From assembly GCF_000474945.1 (NCBI RefSeq), contig NZ_KI440840.1, positions 24,074 through 76,637 on the forward strand: DNA of 52,564 nt. Reading direction: 5' to 3'. The translations under genes and the position numbers were made by a program. Of this stretch, positions 41,247-50,201 are shown piece after piece. The notes under the pieces are model-generated. The model searched no databases and was not told the origin of the DNA. It worked only from the letters and a program-made list of their open reading frames with translations. This stretch comes from Solimonas soli DSM 21787 (lineage in GTDB: Bacteria > Pseudomonadota > Gammaproteobacteria > Nevskiales > Nevskiaceae). Position 1 is the first letter of the stretch; the number at the start of each line of letters is the position of its first letter.

Positions 41247-41335
41247 ACTAGGCGGGCACAGACCGCAGCGATCAATGGGTTCGTCGAGCGGCGGCGGTTT
41301 GCAAACCGCGCATTCAAGAATCACGAGGAGAAAGT

Positions 41336-41605
41336 GTGTCGCTTCACCAGCTGCCGATGCCAAAGCCGGCATTTGACGTCAACCGACGCTACGTGCGCTT
41401 CCGCGAGCTTCGGGCCGATGGTTATGTCGACTTCACCTTTTCGATCGGCGATCCAGAACTGGGTGTCGAGCTGTCGATGCCGCTTGAGCAATACAAAGAA
41501 TTCTGCCGTTCCCAGAAGGTGATCTATCTGACGCGTGACCAAGGCGCGACGATCGATAACGACAAATCCAAATGGCGCTTCGGAGCGCCCGGATTGAAAG
41601 AATGA
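41336..41605 (+). CDS. dmpK: phenol hydroxylase component P0 (DmpK)
   Basis: An 89-aa accessory protein of the multicomponent phenol hydroxylase, thought to assist iron loading or assembly of the oxygenase. Family sequence RYVRFRELRADGYVDFTFSIG and LSMPLEQYKEFCRSQKV is clear. The start is GTG at 41336 behind GAGGAG. It is the first gene after the sigma-54 promoter. Confidence 0.93.
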   Translation: MSLHQLPMPKPAFDVNRRYVRFRELRADGYVDFTFSIGDPELGVELSMPLEQYKEFCRSQKVIYLTRDQGATIDNDKSKWRFGAPGLKE

Positions 41606-41626
41606 AAAAGCGAGAGGAGAAAGTGC

Positions 41627-42625
41627 GTGCAAGTTGACATCAAGACCACTTCCGTTACGCAACTGCGCCACACGTTCTCGAACGTGGCACGCAGGTTGGG
41701 CGGCGACAGGCCGGCATCGCGTTACCAGGAAGCAACGTTCGATTTGCAGCCGGAGGTTAATTTCCACTATCGGCCATTGTGGGATCCGCGCCATGAGCTG
41801 TACGACAAGAATCGCACGCGCATCGTCATGCGAGATTGGTATGCGTTCACCGATCCGCGGCAGTACTACTACGGCACTTACACGATCGCGCGCAGCCGGC
41901 AGCAGGAGACGATGGAAAAAAATACCGCGTTCGTGGAAACGCGCGGTCTGTTGCGTACCCTTCCTGCGGAAGCGCACGCGAGCCTGACGGAACGGTTGCT
42001 GCCGCTGCGCCATGTGGAATGGGCGGCGAACATGAACAACTGCCAGATCACCGCGCTGGGCTGGGGTACGGCGATCACGCAGGCGACGATGTACCACACG
42101 ATGGACCGTCTCGGCATCGCGCAATACCTCAGCCGCATTGGCCTGCTGCTCGACGGCAATTCAGGCGACTCCTTGGCGGGGGCAAAGCGTGTCTGGATGG
42201 AGGAGGCGGACTGGCAGGAATTGCGCCGTTACGTCGAGAACTCGCTGGTGATCGAAGACTGGTTCGAGTTGTTCGTCGCGCAGAACTTCGTGCTCGACGG
42301 CCTGCTGTACCCGCTCGCGTACCAGCATTTCGACGCACGCTTCGGAGCCGAATACGGGCCAACCTTGTCGATGCTCACGAACTTCATGAGCAGCTGGTTC
42401 GACGAAACCCGCCGCTGGGTCGATGCGACGCTCAAGGTCGCTGCAGCCGAATCCGAGCACAACGCCGCCCTGCTTGGCGAATGGGTTGCGCGCTGGACGC
42501 AGGCCGCTGTCGAAGCGCTGAAGCCGCTGGCGCCACGCATCCTCGGCGGCGATGGAGCCGCCATTCTTGAAACGCTCGTGGCGGAACTGCGGGTCCGCTC
42601 CGAGAAAATCGGAGTACGCGCATGA
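41627..42625 (+). CDS. dmpL: phenol hydroxylase component P1 (DmpL, beta subunit)
   Basis: A 332-aa structural subunit of the oxygenase core, which lacks the di-iron site. Typical sequence is VNFHYRPLWDPRHELYDK near 44-60, DPRQYYYGTYTIARSRQQ and EWAANMNNCQITALGWGTAI. The start is GTG at 41627 behind GAGGAGAAAG. It overlaps dmpM by ATGA, so translation is coupled. Confidence 0.94.
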   Translation: MQVDIKTTSVTQLRHTFSNVARRLGGDRPASRYQEATFDLQPEVNFHYRPLWDPRHELYDKNRTRIVMRDWYAFTDPRQYYYGTYTIARSRQQETMEKNTAFVETRGLLRTLPAEAHASLTERLLPLRHVEWAANMNNCQITALGWGTAITQATMYHTMDRLGIAQYLSRIGLLLDGNSGDSLAGAKRVWMEEADWQELRRYVENSLVIEDWFELFVAQNFVLDGLLYPLAYQHFDARFGAEYGPTLSMLTNFMSSWFDETRRWVDATLKVAAAESEHNAALLGEWVARWTQAAVEALKPLAPRILGGDGAAILETLVAELRVRSEKIGVRA

Positions 42626-42927
42626 GCGCCAGCCAGGCCGAAGGTTATGCGCAGACGCCGATTGTCTTCATCGCGCTGCAAACCAACGACGAATCACGCC
42701 GGATCATCGACGCCATCGAGGCCGATAACCCGCATGCGAAAGTCAACGCCTTTCCGGCAATGGTCAAGATCGACGCACCGGGACGCATCGTCGTGCGTCG
42801 CGAGTCGATCGAGGAAAGATTGGGCCGGGCCTTCGATCTTCGCGAACTGCAACTGCACCTGATTTCTCTCAGCGGAAACATCGACGAATCGGACGACGAA
42901 TTCGTACTGCACTGGAGGACGGCATAA
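42622..42927 (+). CDS. dmpM: phenol hydroxylase component P2 (DmpM, regulatory/effector protein)
   Basis: A 101-aa cofactor-less effector protein (MmoB/DmpM family) that binds the oxygenase and speeds turnover. VFIALQTNDESRRIIDAIE and AMVKIDAPGRIVVRRESIEE are diagnostic. It is slightly longer than the classical protein of about 90 aa, with extra N-terminal residues. Its ATG overlaps the dmpL stop. Confidence 0.94.
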   Translation: MSASQAEGYAQTPIVFIALQTNDESRRIIDAIEADNPHAKVNAFPAMVKIDAPGRIVVRRESIEERLGRAFDLRELQLHLISLSGNIDESDDEFVLHWRTA

Positions 42928-42941
42928 GCCGTCGGATACCC

Positions 42942-44540
42942 ATGACCACGAACAAGAGCAGCAACATCGCCAAGGCGCCGCGCAAGCTGAGCCTGAAAGA
43001 GAACTACGCGTTGATGACGCGCGACCTCGGTTGGCAGCCGAGCTATCAGTCGGTGGACAAGATTTTTCCTCACGACCATTTCGAGGGAATCAAGATTCAC
43101 AACTGGGAAGGTTGGGAAGATCCGTTCCGCCTCACGATGGACGCGTACTGGAAATACCAGGGAGAAAAGGAGCGGAAGCTCTACGCGATCATCGACGCCT
43201 TCCAGCAAAACAACGGGCAGTTCAACGTCACCGACGCGCGCTACATCAACACGCTCAAACTGTTCCTGACGGGCGTGAGCCCGCTCGAGTACGCGGCACA
43301 TCGCGGATTCGCGATCGCCGGCCGTGCTTTCCGTGGCGTCGGGCCGCGCGTCGCCTGCCAGATGCAGGCGATCGATGAGCTGCGCCACGTGCAGACGCAA
43401 ATTCATACGATCAGCCACTACAACAAGTTCTTCAACGGCCTGCACGACTTCAAACACATGCACGATCGGGTCTGGTACCTGTCCGTGCCGAAGTCGTACT
43501 TCGACGATGCAATGAGCGCCGGTCCGTTCGAGTTCATCACCGCCATCTCGTTCTCGTTCGAGTACGTGCTGACCAATCTTCTATTCATGCCGTTCATGTC
43601 CGGCGCAGCGTTCAACGGCGACATGGCCACGGTGACTTTCGGATTCTCCGCGCAGTCGGACGAGTCGCGCCACATGACGCTGGGCCTGGAGGTGGTCAAG
43701 TTTATCCTCGAGCAGGATCCGGACAATGTGCCGATCGTGCAGAAGTGGCTCGACAAGTGGTTCTGGCGCGGCTATCGCCTGCTGACGCTGGTGGCGATGA
43801 TGATGGATTACATGCTGCCCAAGCGCGTGATGTCATGGGCCGAAGCCTGGGAAATCTATTTCGAGCAAAACGGCGGATCTCTGTTCAGAGACCTGGAGCG
43901 CTACGGCATCCGCATGCCGAAGTACCACGAGGTTGCGACCAAAGAAAAGAACCGTCTGTCGCACGAAGCCTGGGCTACCTTCTACAACTACACCGCCGCC
44001 ACCGACTTCCACACCTGGGTGCCGTCAAGCCAGGAGATGAACTGGTTGTCGGAGAAATATCCGGAAACTTTCGATCGCTATTACCGTCCGCGCTTCGAGT
44101 TCTGGCGCGAACGGCAGCAGCAGGGCAAGCGCTTCTACAACCCGACGCTGCCCATGCTGTGCCAGACCTGCCAGATTCCAATGATCTTCACCGAGCCCGA
44201 CGACCCGACCAAGATCTGTTACCGGGAAACCGAATACCGGGGCGAGAAATTCCATTTCTGCTCGGACGGCTGCAAGGACATCTTCTGCGACGAGCCGGAA
44301 AAGTACGTGCAGGCCTGGCTGCCGGTGCACCAGATCTATCAGGGCAACTGTTTCCTGCCGGACGCCGATCCGACCGCGCCGGGCTTCAACCCGCTCGCCG
44401 AAGTGCTGCGCTACTACAACCTGAATGTCGGCCACGACAACGGTGATTACGCGGATTCGCCGGACCGCCGCAATTGGGAGCAGTGGACCGGGCGTCCCGG
44501 CGCTCCGGTCGAGGAAGAAGAGGTCGGCAAGGCCGCCTGA
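42942..44540 (+). CDS. dmpN: phenol hydroxylase component P3 (DmpN, alpha subunit)
   Basis: A 532-aa catalytic subunit with the carboxylate-bridged di-iron site that hydroxylates phenol to catechol. Iron ligands are in the two DExRH motifs, DELRH at 145-149 and DESRH at 240-244, with Glu116 nearby in LEYAAHR. A C-terminal YHS-type domain shows MLCQTCQIPM and FHFCSDGCKDIF. Length is normal for the longer TmoA/DmpN form. It starts 14 nt after dmpM. Confidence 0.96.
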   Translation: MTTNKSSNIAKAPRKLSLKENYALMTRDLGWQPSYQSVDKIFPHDHFEGIKIHNWEGWEDPFRLTMDAYWKYQGEKERKLYAIIDAFQQNNGQFNVTDARYINTLKLFLTGVSPLEYAAHRGFAIAGRAFRGVGPRVACQMQAIDELRHVQTQIHTISHYNKFFNGLHDFKHMHDRVWYLSVPKSYFDDAMSAGPFEFITAISFSFEYVLTNLLFMPFMSGAAFNGDMATVTFGFSAQSDESRHMTLGLEVVKFILEQDPDNVPIVQKWLDKWFWRGYRLLTLVAMMMDYMLPKRVMSWAEAWEIYFEQNGGSLFRDLERYGIRMPKYHEVATKEKNRLSHEAWATFYNYTAATDFHTWVPSSQEMNWLSEKYPETFDRYYRPRFEFWRERQQQGKRFYNPTLPMLCQTCQIPMIFTEPDDPTKICYRETEYRGEKFHFCSDGCKDIFCDEPEKYVQAWLPVHQIYQGNCFLPDADPTAPGFNPLAEVLRYYNLNVGHDNGDYADSPDRRNWEQWTGRPGAPVEEEEVGKAA

Positions 44541-44566
44541 ACCGATCACGCACTGGAAAACCGTTC

Positions 44567-44929
44567 ATGTCCGTCATCGCCGCCGTTCCCGACTATCGCG
44601 GGGAAATGCTTGACCGCCAGGAAAAATTCCATGGCAAGCAGCTGCTCTACATCGGGTGGGAGGACCATCTGATGTATTGCGCTCCCCTGTGCATTCCGGT
44701 TGATCCCCAGACCCCATTCGGCGCTCTGCCGAAGGAAATCATTCCGAACCTTTATGCGGAGCACCCGGACGTGGGCCTCATCGACTGGGACAAGGTGCAG
44801 TGGTTCCGCTCCGGCCAGCCGTTCGATCCGGACTTCGCGGCGAGCGTGCTCGACAACGGACTCGGCCACAAGGCGATCGTGCGCTTCCGCACGCCCGGTC
44901 TTGCCGGAATCCAGGGCAGCTGCAGCTGA
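44567..44929 (+). CDS. dmpO: phenol hydroxylase component P4 (DmpO, gamma subunit)
   Basis: A 120-aa small subunit of the oxygenase hexamer. DRQEKFHGKQLLYIGWEDHL and CAPLCIPVDPQTPFG are diagnostic, as is GHKAIVRFRTPGLAG at the end. The ATG at 44567 is chosen because the family starts with MSV; an open extension into dmpN is not real. Confidence 0.93.
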   Translation: MSVIAAVPDYRGEMLDRQEKFHGKQLLYIGWEDHLMYCAPLCIPVDPQTPFGALPKEIIPNLYAEHPDVGLIDWDKVQWFRSGQPFDPDFAASVLDNGLGHKAIVRFRTPGLAGIQGSCS

Positions 44930-44938
44930 GAAACGCCG

Positions 44939-46000
44939 GTGAGCTATCAGATCACAATTGAGCCTTTGGGGCAGACCGTCGAGGCGAGTGAGGGGCAGAG
45001 CCTGCTCGACGCCTGCCTGCGCGCCGGAGTGTGGTTGCCGCACGCCTGCGGTCATGGTCTCTGCGGCACCTGCAAAGTGCAGGTCGTGGACGGCGAGGTC
45101 GATCTCGGTCAGGTATCGTCCTTCGCGTTGATGGATTTCGAGCGCGAGGAACGCAAGTGCCTGGCCTGCTGCGCGCAGGCGCTGTCGGACGTGGTCATCG
45201 AGGCCGAGGTTGACGAGGATCCGGATGCGCGCCACATCCCGATTGCCGATTTTTCGGGCGTGGTGCGGCGTATCGTCGATTTGACCCCGACGATCAAGGG
45301 CATCCATCTGGCTCTCGATGGTGATGGCATGGCTTTTCAGGCCGGCCAGTATGTGAATGTGCATATCCCGGGCGAGTCGCGTCCGCGCGCGTTCTCGCTC
45401 GCGCAGTCTCCGCATGATCGCAACGAGATCGAACTGAACGTGCGTCGCGTGCCGGGCGGGAAAGGCACGGCGTTCCTGCATGAGCAATTGCGTTGCGGCG
45501 AACCGCTGCGTATCACGGGGCCCTACGGCCGATTCTTCGTGCGCAAGTCCGATCCCCGGTCATTGCTGTTCATGGCCGGTGGTTCCGGGCTGTCGAGTCC
45601 AAAGTCCATGATTCTCGATTTGCTGGAGGAGGGGGACACTCGTCCGATCACGCTGATCTATGGCGCACGCAATCGCGCCGAGCTTTACTACGATTCTCTG
45701 TTCCGCGAACTGGCCGCAAAGCATGCCCAGTTCGAGTATCTGCCTGCGCTTTCGGAACCTACCGAAAATTGCGGATGGGACGGTTTTCGCGGCTTCGTCC
45801 ATGAAGCCGCCGCGCAGCGCTTCGCCAATGATTTCCGCGGGCAGCGCGCTTACCTCTGCGGTCCGCCGCCCATGATCGAAGCCTGCATTCGCACGCTGAT
45901 GCAGGGCCGCCTGTTCGAGCGCGACATCTTCACCGAGAAGTTCCTGACCAGCGCGGACGCCGGCGCCACTGCACGCAGCCCACTGTTCAAGGCTCTGTGA
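44939..46000 (+). CDS. dmpP: phenol hydroxylase component P5 (DmpP, reductase)
   Basis: A 353-aa NADH-dependent reductase that gives electrons to DmpN. The N-terminal [2Fe-2S] ferredoxin domain has cysteines in HACGHGLCGTCKVQ and CLACCAQ, followed by FAD (RPRAFSLAQSP) and NAD (MAGGSGLSSPKSM, CGPPPMIEACI) domains. The start is GTG at 44939, 9 nt after dmpO. Length is as expected. Confidence 0.95.
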   Translation: MSYQITIEPLGQTVEASEGQSLLDACLRAGVWLPHACGHGLCGTCKVQVVDGEVDLGQVSSFALMDFEREERKCLACCAQALSDVVIEAEVDEDPDARHIPIADFSGVVRRIVDLTPTIKGIHLALDGDGMAFQAGQYVNVHIPGESRPRAFSLAQSPHDRNEIELNVRRVPGGKGTAFLHEQLRCGEPLRITGPYGRFFVRKSDPRSLLFMAGGSGLSSPKSMILDLLEEGDTRPITLIYGARNRAELYYDSLFRELAAKHAQFEYLPALSEPTENCGWDGFRGFVHEAAAQRFANDFRGQRAYLCGPPPMIEACIRTLMQGRLFERDIFTEKFLTSADAGATARSPLFKAL

Positions 46001-46446
46001 TGGATCCCTGCGTCGATCCGAAACCTCTATATCGCATGGAGTCCGGCAGTTCTGGCGGCGATTCCATCGAGGTGGCAGAGACCGGGAAAGTCTGCCGGGT
46101 TCTGATTCGTGATACCGGTGAGACGGTGCGCTGTACCGATGAACAGAGTGTTCTTGCGGGAATGGAACAGCTTGGGCGCAAGGGTATTCCCGTGGGCTGT
46201 CGGGGTGGCGGTTGCGGCGTCTGCAAGGTCCGCGTGCTGAACGGCCACTTCCGCACCGGGCGCATGAGCAGGGCCCACGTCACGCACGAAGAGGAGACGC
46301 ACGGTTATGTACTGGCCTGCCGGCTTTATCCGCAGACGGATCTCGAATTGCAGGTGATTGGAAAGATGCTGCGCGCGGTGACCTCTGTCACACGCCAAGC
46401 AAACGATGGAAGCGTTCCGCGAGGAACGGACACGGATACGAAATAG
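46000..46446 (+). CDS. dmpQ: chloroplast-type ferredoxin (DmpQ-like) with N-terminal extension
   Basis: A 148-aa [2Fe-2S] ferredoxin with cluster cysteines in GCRGGGCGVCKVRV and LACRLYP. DmpQ/XylT ferredoxins reactivate catechol 2,3-dioxygenase by reducing its oxidised iron; the next gene is that dioxygenase. The ATG at 46000 shares its A with the dmpP stop. The ferredoxin core starts near residue 30, so the protein has about 30 extra N-terminal residues compared with classical forms (about 112 aa), unless an internal ATG at 46036 is the real start. Confidence 0.85.
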   Translation: MDPCVDPKPLYRMESGSSGGDSIEVAETGKVCRVLIRDTGETVRCTDEQSVLAGMEQLGRKGIPVGCRGGGCGVCKVRVLNGHFRTGRMSRAHVTHEEETHGYVLACRLYPQTDLELQVIGKMLRAVTSVTRQANDGSVPRGTDTDTK

Positions 46447-46455
46447 GAGAGAGAG

Positions 46456-47388
46456 ATGGCACTGACTGGAGTATTGCGGCCTGGGCACGTTGCCATACGT
46501 GTACTGGACCTGGAAGCAGCGCTGAAGCATTACGTCGGCGTGATCGGCTTGACAGAAATCGCACGTGATGCGAGCGGTCGCGTATTCCTGAAGGCTTGGG
46601 ACGAGGCCGATCACCACAGCGTGGTGCTGCGCGAGGCCGATGAAGCCGGTATGGATTACATGGGCTGGCGCGTCGCTTCGGAAGCGGAGCTGAAACGCCT
46701 GGCGGCCGATGTCGAGAAGTCCGGTCTGGCGACGGATTTCGCGTGGATTCCCGCCGGGGAGCACCCGGCCACGGGCGAGCGGTTCCGTTTCACCATTCCC
46801 ACGGGGCATGTGATGGAGCTGTATGCGCACAAGGATATCGTCGGCTGTTCCGCCGGCTACACCAATCCCGATCCCTTGCCGGATGGGCTGCACGGTCTGG
46901 CGCCCTCGCGTTTCGACCACTGCCTGCTTTACGGCGACGATCTTGACGGTACGGTCAAGCTGTTCATCGATGTCCTTGGGTTCTCTCTCGCCGAACAGGT
47001 GCTCGCCGGTCCGGACAAGCTGATGATCGGTGCATTCCTGACTTGCTCGAACAAGGCGCACGACGTGGCTTTCATCCGTCAGCCGGTCAAGAACAAGTTC
47101 CACCATGCTTCGTTCCAGCTCGACAACGAGCACGAGATTCTCCGGGCGGCGGATACCCTATCGAGGAACAAAGTCTCGATCGACATCGGGCCCACGCGTC
47201 ACGGCATTACGCGCGGCGCGACCATTTACTTTTTCGATCCTTCCGGGAACCGCAACGAAGTTTTCTCCGGTGGCTACATCTACTATCCGGACAAGCCGAC
47301 GATCACTTGGACCGATGACAATCTCGGACCGGCGATTTTCTACCATGATCGCAAGATCAACGATGCGTTCCTGACGGTTTACACCTGA
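46456..47388 (+). CDS. dmpB: catechol 2,3-dioxygenase (DmpB)
   Basis: A 310-aa extradiol dioxygenase that cleaves catechol to 2-hydroxymuconic semialdehyde. The iron ligands match XylE positions: His155 in SRFDHCLLYG, His216/217 in KFHHASF and Glu268 in GNRNEVF. Two vicinal oxygen chelate domains are seen. It starts 9 nt after the ferredoxin gene, with GGAGAG before the ATG. Confidence 0.96.
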   Translation: MALTGVLRPGHVAIRVLDLEAALKHYVGVIGLTEIARDASGRVFLKAWDEADHHSVVLREADEAGMDYMGWRVASEAELKRLAADVEKSGLATDFAWIPAGEHPATGERFRFTIPTGHVMELYAHKDIVGCSAGYTNPDPLPDGLHGLAPSRFDHCLLYGDDLDGTVKLFIDVLGFSLAEQVLAGPDKLMIGAFLTCSNKAHDVAFIRQPVKNKFHHASFQLDNEHEILRAADTLSRNKVSIDIGPTRHGITRGATIYFFDPSGNRNEVFSGGYIYYPDKPTITWTDDNLGPAIFYHDRKINDAFLTVYT

Positions 47389-47828
47389 TGCGCATTGCGG
47401 TCGAACAGCAGGTGATCCACTGGGAGGCAGCCGCCGCCGCGGTGGTGGCGGCGGCGCGGTGCGCCGAAGAGTTGGGCGTGCGCGTGAACGTCGCGGTGGT
47501 CGATAGCAGCGGCAACCTCTCGGGATTTCTGCGCATGCCCGGCGCATTCCTGCATTCCATCGACGTGTCGATCGACAAGGCATACACGGCCGCAGGCTTT
47601 GGCCTGCCGACGAGCGCATGGGATGGCGTGCTCCGAGAACACTCCGCGGCCGTGCGCGACGGTCTGTCGCGTCGTCCGCGTTTCGTCGGATTTGGCGGAG
47701 GTTTTCCATTGCGACTCTCGGGGGCATTGATAGGAGGCATCGGGGTTTCCGGTGCCAGTGAAGAACAGGACGGGCTTTGCGCGCTGGCCGGCTGCGAGGC
47801 CGTCGGCGCCGACTCGGAACATGGTTGA
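47388..47828 (+). CDS. GlcG/HbpS-family haem-binding-like protein
   Basis: A 146-aa protein of the GlcG/HbpS family. Family stretches are NVAVVDSSGNLSGFLRMPGA, SIDVSIDKAYTAAGFGLPT and GALIGGIGVSGASEEQD. Its ATG overlaps the dmpB stop by one base, so it belongs to the operon. Members of this family appear in several meta-cleavage operons, but their role there is not settled; HbpS binds haem, GlcG is linked to glycolate use. It could protect or reactivate the dioxygenase, which is speculation. Confidence 0.85.
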   Translation: MRIAVEQQVIHWEAAAAAVVAAARCAEELGVRVNVAVVDSSGNLSGFLRMPGAFLHSIDVSIDKAYTAAGFGLPTSAWDGVLREHSAAVRDGLSRRPRFVGFGGGFPLRLSGALIGGIGVSGASEEQDGLCALAGCEAVGADSEHG

Positions 47829-47833
47829 AGAAA

Positions 47834-49354
47834 ATGGCTAATGATCTTTCCACTCGGCTGCCTCAAGCCTTCTCCGCACGTGGCGATGCCGCCGTGCAGT
47901 TCCCGCACTTCATCAACGGGTTCTTCGTCGCTTCGCGCGACGGCAGGACGTTCGAGAATCGCAGTCCGGTCGATGGTTCGCTGATCGGCAAGGTGGCCGA
48001 AGGCGGCCAGCCTGAAGTGGACGCAGCGGTCGCCGCCGCGCGTGCGGCGCTCGAAGGGCCCTGGGGAAAGCTGACCGTCGTGCAGCGCGTGGATTTGCTC
48101 TACGCCGTCGCGGACGAGATCAATCGTCGTTTCGACGACTTCCTCTCTGCTGAAGTGGCGGATACCGGCAAGCCGGTGAGCCTCGCCTCGCATCTCGACA
48201 TTCCGCGTGGCGCGGCCAATTTCAAGATCTTCGCTGACATCATCAGGAACGTGCCGGCCGAGACGTTCGAAATGAATACGCCCGACGGCGGCACCGCTTT
48301 GAACTATGCGCTGCGCGTCCCGCGCGGTGTCGTCGCGGTGGTTTCTCCTTGGAACCTCCCGTTGCTGCTGATGACCTGGAAGGTCGGGCCGGCGCTTGCC
48401 TGCGGCAACACCGTCATCGTCAAGCCGTCGGAGGAAACGCCTGGCACGGCGACACTGCTGGGCGAGGTGATGAACAAGGTCGGCATTCCCCCCGGCGTCT
48501 ACAACGTCGTGCACGGATTCGGGCCCGACTCGGCCGGCGAGTTCCTCACTTCGCATCCCGGGATTAATGCCATCACCTTCACCGGCGAGACGCGGACGGG
48601 TAGCGCGATCATGAAGGCGGCCTCGAACGGCCTGCGGCCGGTTTCGTTCGAGCTCGGCGGCAAGAACGCGGGCATCGTATTCGCCGATGCCGATTTCGAT
48701 GCCGCGGTAGACGGCATTGCGCGCGCCGCATTCTCGAACTGCGGCCAGGTCTGTCTCGGCACGGAGCGCGTGTATGTCGAGCGCCCGATTTTCGAGCGCT
48801 TTGTCACCGCACTCAAGGCGAAGGCCGAAGCGATGAAGCCCGGCATTCCGCAGGACAAGGAGACCGGCATCGGTCCGTTGATCAGTCTAGAACACCGCAG
48901 CAAGGTACTCTCGTACTACGAGAAGGCGCGTGCGGAAGGCGCGACCGTGGTCACCGGCGGCGGCGTGCCGGAGATGCCGGCGGCGTTGAGCAATGGTTCA
49001 TGGGTGCAGCCGACCATCTGGACGGGCCTGCCCGAAACCTCTGCAGTGATCCGGGAGGAGATTTTCGGGCCGTGCTGCCACATCGCGCCGTTCGATACCG
49101 AGGACGAGGCGGTGGCGCGCGCCAATGACACGCAGTACGGCCTGTGCACGACGGTATGGACCACGAACCTGTCGCGAGCGCATCGCCTGGCCAAGCGCAT
49201 CGAAGTCGGCCTGTGCTGGATCAACAGCTGGTTCCTGCGCGACCTGCGCACGCCGTTCGGCGGCAGCAAGCAGTCCGGCATCGGCCGCGAAGGCGGCGTG
49301 CATTCCCTTGAGTTCTACACGGACCTGCGCAATGTCTGCGTCAAGCTCTACTAA
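47834..49354 (+). CDS. dmpC: 2-hydroxymuconic semialdehyde dehydrogenase (DmpC)
   Basis: A 506-aa NAD-dependent aldehyde dehydrogenase. Catalytic residues are at Asn174 (SPWNLPLL), Glu273 (FELGGK) and Cys307 (NCGQVCLG). WINSWFLRDLRTPFGGSKQSG near the end is typical of the HMSD branch. It starts the oxidative (oxalocrotonate) arm of meta-cleavage. It is about 20 residues longer than the Pseudomonas CF600 protein at the N-terminus. Its 3' end overlaps dmpD by 23 nt. Confidence 0.94.
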   Translation: MANDLSTRLPQAFSARGDAAVQFPHFINGFFVASRDGRTFENRSPVDGSLIGKVAEGGQPEVDAAVAAARAALEGPWGKLTVVQRVDLLYAVADEINRRFDDFLSAEVADTGKPVSLASHLDIPRGAANFKIFADIIRNVPAETFEMNTPDGGTALNYALRVPRGVVAVVSPWNLPLLLMTWKVGPALACGNTVIVKPSEETPGTATLLGEVMNKVGIPPGVYNVVHGFGPDSAGEFLTSHPGINAITFTGETRTGSAIMKAASNGLRPVSFELGGKNAGIVFADADFDAAVDGIARAAFSNCGQVCLGTERVYVERPIFERFVTALKAKAEAMKPGIPQDKETGIGPLISLEHRSKVLSYYEKARAEGATVVTGGGVPEMPAALSNGSWVQPTIWTGLPETSAVIREEIFGPCCHIAPFDTEDEAVARANDTQYGLCTTVWTTNLSRAHRLAKRIEVGLCWINSWFLRDLRTPFGGSKQSGIGREGGVHSLEFYTDLRNVCVKLY

Positions 49355-50201
49355 GCGGCTCGCGCAGCCCCCGGCGGATCCGGAGGCGGGACGGTTGGTG
49401 GACGCGGGCGGGATCCCGACCAACGTTCACGACCTCGGGCGCGGCGCGCCGGTCCTGCTGCTGCATGGATCGGGACCCGGCGTGAGCGCCTACGCCAACT
49501 GGCGTCTGGTCATGCCGGGCCTTGCCGAGCGGGCGCGCGTCGTTGCGCCGGATCTCGTCGGCTTCGGACTGACACCGCGGCCGGCGGGTTTCGAATTCAA
49601 TCTCGAAAACTGGCGTCGCCACGTCCTCAGCCTGCTCGATGCGCTCGGCGTGGAGCGCTGCGACGTGGTGGGCAATTCCTTCGGCGGAGCGCTGGCGCTC
49701 TCGCTCGCCATCCACGCGCCTCAGCGCGTGCGTCGTCTGGTGCTGATGGGCAGCGTCGGCGTGCCATTCGAGATCACCGAGGGCCTGGACGACGTGTGGG
49801 GCTACGAGCCTTCGCTGGCCGCGATGCGCAGTTTGCTGGATCTGTTCGCTTACGATCGCGGTCTGGTCAACGACCAGCTCGCCGAGCTGCGTTACCGCGC
49901 GAGCCTGCGCCCTGGCGTCCAGGAAGCGTACCGCGCCATGTTTCCGGCGCCGCGCCAGCGTTGGGTGGATGCGCTGTGCAGTGCGGAGTCCGCCATCCGT
50001 GCGCTGCCGAACGAAACCCTGATCGTGCACGGCCGGGACGACCGTGTCATCCCGCTCGACAATGCGCTGTTGCTGCACCGCTGGATCGAGCGTTCGCAAC
50101 TGCACGTTTTCGGACGTTGCGGACATTGGACGCAGATCGAGCACGCCGCACGCTTTACGCGTCTGGTCGGCGATTTCATCAACGAGAACGAAAAGCCATG
50201 A
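49332..50201 (+). CDS. dmpD: 2-hydroxymuconic semialdehyde hydrolase (DmpD)
   Basis: A 289-aa C-C bond hydrolase of the alpha/beta fold. The nucleophile Ser115 lies in VGNSFGGALAL, the oxyanion part is LLLHGSGPGVSAYANW, the acid is likely in VHGRDDRVIP, and the histidine is in GRCGHWTQIEH. This is the hydrolytic arm, giving 2-hydroxypenta-2,4-dienoate and formate. Its ATG lies inside the end of dmpC. Confidence 0.93.
   Translation: MSASSSTKRLAQPPADPEAGRLVDAGGIPTNVHDLGRGAPVLLLHGSGPGVSAYANWRLVMPGLAERARVVAPDLVGFGLTPRPAGFEFNLENWRRHVLSLLDALGVERCDVVGNSFGGALALSLAIHAPQRVRRLVLMGSVGVPFEITEGLDDVWGYEPSLAAMRSLLDLFAYDRGLVNDQLAELRYRASLRPGVQEAYRAMFPAPRQRWVDALCSAESAIRALPNETLIVHGRDDRVIPLDNALLLHRWIERSQLHVFGRCGHWTQIEHAARFTRLVGDFINENEKP

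Larger units (their letters stand above)
40708..41335. other. dmpR-dmpK regulatory region
   Basis: This 628-nt gap is more A/T-rich than its surroundings. It holds, from left to right, the dmpR ribosome-binding site, a tRNA 3'-end-like fragment (40963-40983), a candidate activator site (41051-41063), an A/T-rich tract (41151-41190) and the sigma-54 promoter (41231-41246). Short open frames in it show no protein-like pattern. Confidence 0.7.
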
